DNA of 18,222 bases, from assembly GCF_001557215.1 (NCBI RefSeq), contig NZ_LSJM01000399.1, positions 1-18,222 on the forward strand, in the 5' to 3' direction. Shown here in pieces: positions 15,916-18,222 of the stretch; within the stretch, counting starts at the first letter, position 1, and the number at the start of each line of letters is the position of its first letter. A model generated the notes under the pieces. That model saw nothing but the letters and a program-made list of their open reading frames with translations. It searched no databases and was not told the origin of the DNA. The DNA is from Sphingomonas sp. CCH9-E2 (GTDB taxonomy: Bacteria; Pseudomonadota; Alphaproteobacteria; Sphingomonadales; Sphingomonadaceae). A program made the translations under genes and the position numbers.

Positions 15916-16233
15916 TCAGCAGGCGATTTCCGCATCAAGGTAGGCCTCGACGCGCCGCATACCTGCGAGGCCATCTGCCAGCATGAGATCGAGCGCGCTG
16001 GCCCCATCAAAGGCCTCGTTAGGTGCACCGATCCAACGTGCGGCTCTATCGCCATCAACGAACATGCATCGCAATGCGCGATGAATGCCGAGCAGCGCTG
16101 CAGCCCGACCTTCGCCGTTGAGAAGCCGCTCGGCCGCTTCATCTTGAAAGCCCCAGCGCGCGACCAATGCAGCGGCCGCCCGCGCCATGGCCAGTATTTC
16201 GTGATAGTCGAACTGAGCGCTTGCGATCGACAT
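15916..16233 (-). CDS. Xre/MbcA/ParS-type antitoxin (DUF2384), orphan
   Basis: A 105-residue protein whose C-terminal half carries the DUF2384 toxin-binding pattern: RAARWIGAPNEAFDGASALD, then LMLADGLAGMRRVEAYLD. The N-terminal half (EAAERLLNGEGRAAALLGIH) looks like the helical DNA-binding-like part of the Xre-type antitoxins. Such proteins normally neutralise a RES-domain toxin encoded directly downstream. Here the next downstream gene is the convergent integrase, and no RES gene exists in the window, so it is an orphan or a solitary regulator. ATG 16233 is preferred; GTG 16245 is an in-frame alternative. It is divergent from hipBA and shares the upstream region that holds the three palindromes. 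Confidence 0.75.
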   Translation of the reverse strand: MSIASAQFDYHEILAMARAAAALVARWGFQDEAAERLLNGEGRAAALLGIHRALRCMFVDGDRAARWIGAPNEAFDGASALDLMLADGLAGMRRVEAYLDAEIAC

Positions 16234-16298
16234 GGACAGATCCACTGACTTCGACGCCCCCTCGATAGCATGGAACGTCCGCTCATGCCACCAATCAA

Positions 16299-16314
16299 CT
16301 TACCGATCGGTAAG
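16299..16314. promoter_or_regulatory. hip-type operator palindrome 1
   Basis: CTTACCGATCGGTAAG, a perfect 16-bp palindrome, the first of three related copies that begin exactly 50 bp apart. It is the copy nearest to the divergent DUF2384 antitoxin gene. Inverted repeats before hipB are the expected binding sites of the HipB repressor. Confidence 0.75.
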
Positions 16315-16348
16315 AATTTTGGGATAAGCGTCAATATCAAAGCGCATC

Positions 16349-16364
16349 CTTCCCGATCGGGAAG
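16349..16364. promoter_or_regulatory. hip-type operator palindrome 2
   Basis: CTTCCCGATCGGGAAG, a perfect 16-bp palindrome 50 bp from copy 1. It differs from copy 1 at one position in each half, and the changes compensate each other so symmetry is kept, which argues for selection on dyad binding. Confidence 0.75.
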
Positions 16365-16398
16365 AAATGCTCTTGAATCTCTACGGCACATATGAGAA

Positions 16399-16414
16399 CT
16401 TCCCGCTCGGTAAG
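16399..16414. promoter_or_regulatory. hip-type operator palindrome 3 (imperfect)
   Basis: CTTCCCGCTCGGTAAG, again 50 bp further on. It combines the left arm of copy 2 with the right arm of copy 1 and has one central change. It ends 6 bp before the GTG proposed as the hipB start, so bound protein would cover the ribosome-binding region and any nearby promoter. Confidence 0.7.
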
Positions 16415-16420
16415 AATGAC

Positions 16421-16636
16421 GTGATCGACAACGCAACCCAATTCGGCGCAGCCGTCGCCTCGGCCCGCAAGGCCCTTGGCCTTACCCAGCGGGAGCTGGC
16501 GCTCGCAATCAACAGCGGCGAGCGCTTCATTGTCGATCTGGAAGCAGGAAAGCCCACCGCCCAACTCGGCAAGGCACTCGCTGCTGCCAAGGCTGTCGGC
16601 TTGCGGCTCACCGCCACCGGCAGTCCGCAGGCCTGA
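16421..16636 (+). CDS. hipB: HipB-like antitoxin, Xre-family helix-turn-helix protein
   Basis: A 71-residue antitoxin and autorepressor, consisting of little more than a Cro/CI helix-turn-helix: FGAAVASARKALGLTQRELA, then a recognition-helix region SGERFIVDLEAGKPTAQLGK, and the short VGLRLT strand typical of HipB, which forms the dimer interface. It would bind HipA and the three palindromes upstream. Start: I prefer GTG 16421, directly after palindrome 3; an upstream in-frame ATG at 16367 would add 18 residues unlike the family and would place palindrome 3 inside the gene, but it cannot be excluded. The stop is 2 bp before the hipA start. Confidence 0.87.
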   Translation: MIDNATQFGAAVASARKALGLTQRELALAINSGERFIVDLEAGKPTAQLGKALAAAKAVGLRLTATGSPQA

Positions 16637-16638
16637 CG

Positions 16639-17946
16639 TTGGAACTTCCCGTCCACTACGAGAACCGCCTGGTCGCCAAGATCAGTGCCGATGCACGGGC
16701 GACCCGCCTCGCGTATGACGAAGCATGGCTGTCTTCCCCAGACAGCTTCCCGGTCTCGCTGGCAATGCCGAACCGGCCGGAGCCGTATGACGGGGAACAG
16801 GTCCTTCCCTGGCTGATGAACCTCCTGCCGGAGGGCGAACCGCTGCGCGCCATGACTCGCGCGCTCGGCGCTGCGCCGGAGGACGCGCTCGGCCTGATCG
16901 CGCAGACCGGCAACGATCTGGCGGGCGCGCTCAGCATCGCTCCGCAACAGCCGCGCGGCGAGCCCGGCTATCGCTCGATCCCGGATGCCGACGCACTGCA
17001 GCGGATCATCGAGGAACTGCCAGCGCGGCCATTCCTGGTCGGCGAGGACGGCGTCTCGATGAGCCTCGCCGGCGCGCAGGAAAAGCTGCCGGTGGCTGTC
17101 ATCGACGGCCAGATTGCGGTGCCGATCAACGGCGTGCTATCCACCCATATCCTCAAGCCCGACAATCCACGCCTGCCCGGCAGCGTCCAGAATGAGGCGC
17201 TGTGCATGGTTCTCGCTCGCAGGATCGGTCTCAATGTCGCGCCGGTTACGACCGGCGTTGCGGGGAAGCGCAGCTATCTGTTGGTCGATCGCTACGACCG
17301 GATCGGCACCGGCACCAATGTCCGCCGCCTGCATCAGGAGGACTTTTGCCAGGCCCTCGGTCGTCCGCCTGCAGCCAAATACGAGTTCAACGGCACCGGC
17401 GTTCGCGGCCCCTCGGTCGCCGACATGTTCGCCCTCGTCCGCCAACATATGACTGCGCGCGACATCACCCGGCTACTCGACGCCGTGATCTTCAACATCG
17501 CGATCGGCAACGTCGACTCGCACGCCAAGAACTACTCGATCCTGCTCGGCCCGGGCGCGCCACAGCTAGCCCCGCTGTATGATCTCATGTCGGGCCTCGC
17601 GTGGGCCAACATCACCCAGAACCACGCCCAGGCGATCGGGGGGCAGCGCCGCGGCCGCCACATCTACGGCCGCCACTGGCGGCGCATGGCCGAAGCCGCC
17701 GGCCTGGCAGCGCGGGGGACGGTGCAGCGGGTGGAACAGGTGACGGCGCGGTTGCTGCGCGAACTGCCCGCAGCGGTCGAGGAGGTCGCAGCAATGCCAG
17801 CAGGTTCCAGTATGCTCGACATCTTCGCAAAGGAGATTGAAGAGCGGGCGACGGAGGTCGGTGCGCACGCCGGACAAGAAGGTGTGCAAGACATCGCAGA
17901 GATGCCGGAACCCGAGATCAACTCATCGCCGACTGCCTATGAATGA
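16639..17946 (+). CDS. hipA: HipA-like serine/threonine kinase toxin
   Basis: A 435-residue HipA-family kinase; the E. coli protein phosphorylates glutamyl-tRNA synthetase and causes growth arrest and persistence. The N-terminal subdomain (about 1-100) includes LPWLMNLLPEGEPLR. The kinase part shows MSLAGAQEKLPV at 141-152 with Ser142 near the autophosphorylated loop of other HipA proteins, ATP-site Lys173 (HILKPDN), VDRYDR at 216-221, the catalytic loop NVDSHAKN at 291-298 with Asp293, and PLYDLM with metal-binding Asp315. All are present, so the toxin looks intact. Length is close to that of E. coli HipA. It starts at a TTG 2 bp after the hipB stop with no separate good ribosome-binding site, which suggests weak, coupled translation and keeps antitoxin in excess. 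The last 30 or so residues form an acidic, probably disordered tail. Target in this host is unknown. Confidence 0.93.
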   Translation: MELPVHYENRLVAKISADARATRLAYDEAWLSSPDSFPVSLAMPNRPEPYDGEQVLPWLMNLLPEGEPLRAMTRALGAAPEDALGLIAQTGNDLAGALSIAPQQPRGEPGYRSIPDADALQRIIEELPARPFLVGEDGVSMSLAGAQEKLPVAVIDGQIAVPINGVLSTHILKPDNPRLPGSVQNEALCMVLARRIGLNVAPVTTGVAGKRSYLLVDRYDRIGTGTNVRRLHQEDFCQALGRPPAAKYEFNGTGVRGPSVADMFALVRQHMTARDITRLLDAVIFNIAIGNVDSHAKNYSILLGPGAPQLAPLYDLMSGLAWANITQNHAQAIGGQRRGRHIYGRHWRRMAEAAGLAARGTVQRVEQVTARLLRELPAAVEEVAAMPAGSSMLDIFAKEIEERATEVGAHAGQEGVQDIAEMPEPEINSSPTAYE

Positions 17947-17998
17947 GAACCTGATCCGAGCCCTGGTCAGCTCGCGGCAAACTGGATAGCAAGCGCCC

Positions 17999-18172
17999 AT
18001 GGCGGAAGCGTGGACTGACCTGGAAATCGACCTGATCGTCGCAGATTACTTCGCGATGCTAACTGCAGAGCTGACTAGACGGTCCTTCAGCAAGGCGGAG
18101 CACAATCGAGCGCTTCAAGGTCTTCTAAAGGACCCGGCTCGAAGCCGTGGCTCGATCGAATTCAAGCATTGA
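17999..18172 (+). pseudogene. Truncated gene, N-terminal stub of an HNH/DUF3883-associated protein
   Basis: A 57-codon frame from ATG 17999 (start MAEAWTDLEIDLIVADYF) with a TGA at 18170-18172. The run KAEHNRALQGLL and RSRGSIEFKH resembles the N-terminal segment of larger proteins that carry HNH or DUF3883 domains, where EFKH is normally followed by QNISAVL. Here the match stops at His57, exactly where sequence resembling an insertion-sequence end begins, and the TGA of that end supplies the stop. The product would be non-functional. Family recognition is from memory of the motif and should be searched. It lies 52 bp after hipA; those 52 bp hold nothing I can name. Confidence 0.5.
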
Positions 18173-18222
18173 TCTGCCCCCCGCTGAGTGGCCCAGAGAC
18201 TATGATAGTCTGGACCATGAAA
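18170..18222 (+). mobile_element. Probable left end of an insertion sequence (IS3-like), cut by the window edge
   Basis: From TGATCTGCCCCCC at 18170 the sequence stops resembling the interrupted gene. A 5'-TG terminus with a TGATCTG/C-rich start is like ends of IS3-family elements. A 15-bp palindrome at 18197-18211 (AGACTAT-G-ATAGTCT) and an ATG at 18217 followed by AA(A) could be the leader and the first codons of a transposase. No transposase is visible, so this is tentative. Confidence 0.4.

Noticed and set aside
15894..16436. A 180-codon minus-strand frame over the DUF2384 gene and the operators
   Set aside because: No recognisable features, and it overlaps the palindromes; the DUF2384 frame in another phase is clearly recognisable.
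18188..18198. GCCCAGA near the right edge as a possible second attachment site
   Set aside because: Only seven bases match the tRNA, and they match the 5' acceptor strand rather than the 3' end expected to be duplicated; chance is the likelier explanation.

Overview
The window looks like chromosomal DNA from a GC-rich alphaproteobacterium, most likely a sphingomonad (Sphingomonas or a close relative). This is judged from gene content and protein style: a TonB-Xanthomonas/Caulobacter-type receptor beside a tryptophan-halogenase / SapC / cupin-like gene set, and GC-rich codon use. No rRNA or other taxonomic marker is present, so the assignment is inference.

Left part (1-1590): a DNA methyltransferase on the minus strand runs off the left edge. 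It has beta-class motif order and a C-terminal Mrr-like nuclease-fold domain.

Central part (1688-14295): a carbohydrate-uptake locus around a divergent control region at 10568-10780. Leftward run a large TonB-dependent receptor, a strong intrinsic terminator, then five tightly packed genes: flavin-dependent halogenase 2, SapC-family protein, cupin-8/JmjC-like protein, flavin-dependent halogenase 1 and a LacI-family regulator. Four of these starts overlap or nearly touch the preceding stop. Rightward run an exported GH3 beta-glycosidase and a 12-segment MFS transporter. The control region holds three copies of a LacI-type operator built on AACGTT. The simplest reading is that the receptor brings an oligosaccharide or glycoside across the outer membrane, the GH3 enzyme trims it, the MFS carrier imports the product, and the LacI protein senses the sugar. 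The job of the halogenase/SapC/cupin module is not established to my knowledge.

Right part (14392-18222): a tRNA-Leu(CAG) with its own promoter is followed at once by a tyrosine integrase of the P4/DUF4102 type. This is the classic left end of an integrated genomic island. Its cargo here is an orphan Xre/MbcA/ParS-type antitoxin (minus strand), a hipBA toxin-antitoxin pair preceded by three 16-bp palindromes placed exactly 50 bp apart, and the N-terminal stub of a gene that seems to be cut by an insertion sequence whose left end begins near 18170. The right end of the island lies outside the window.
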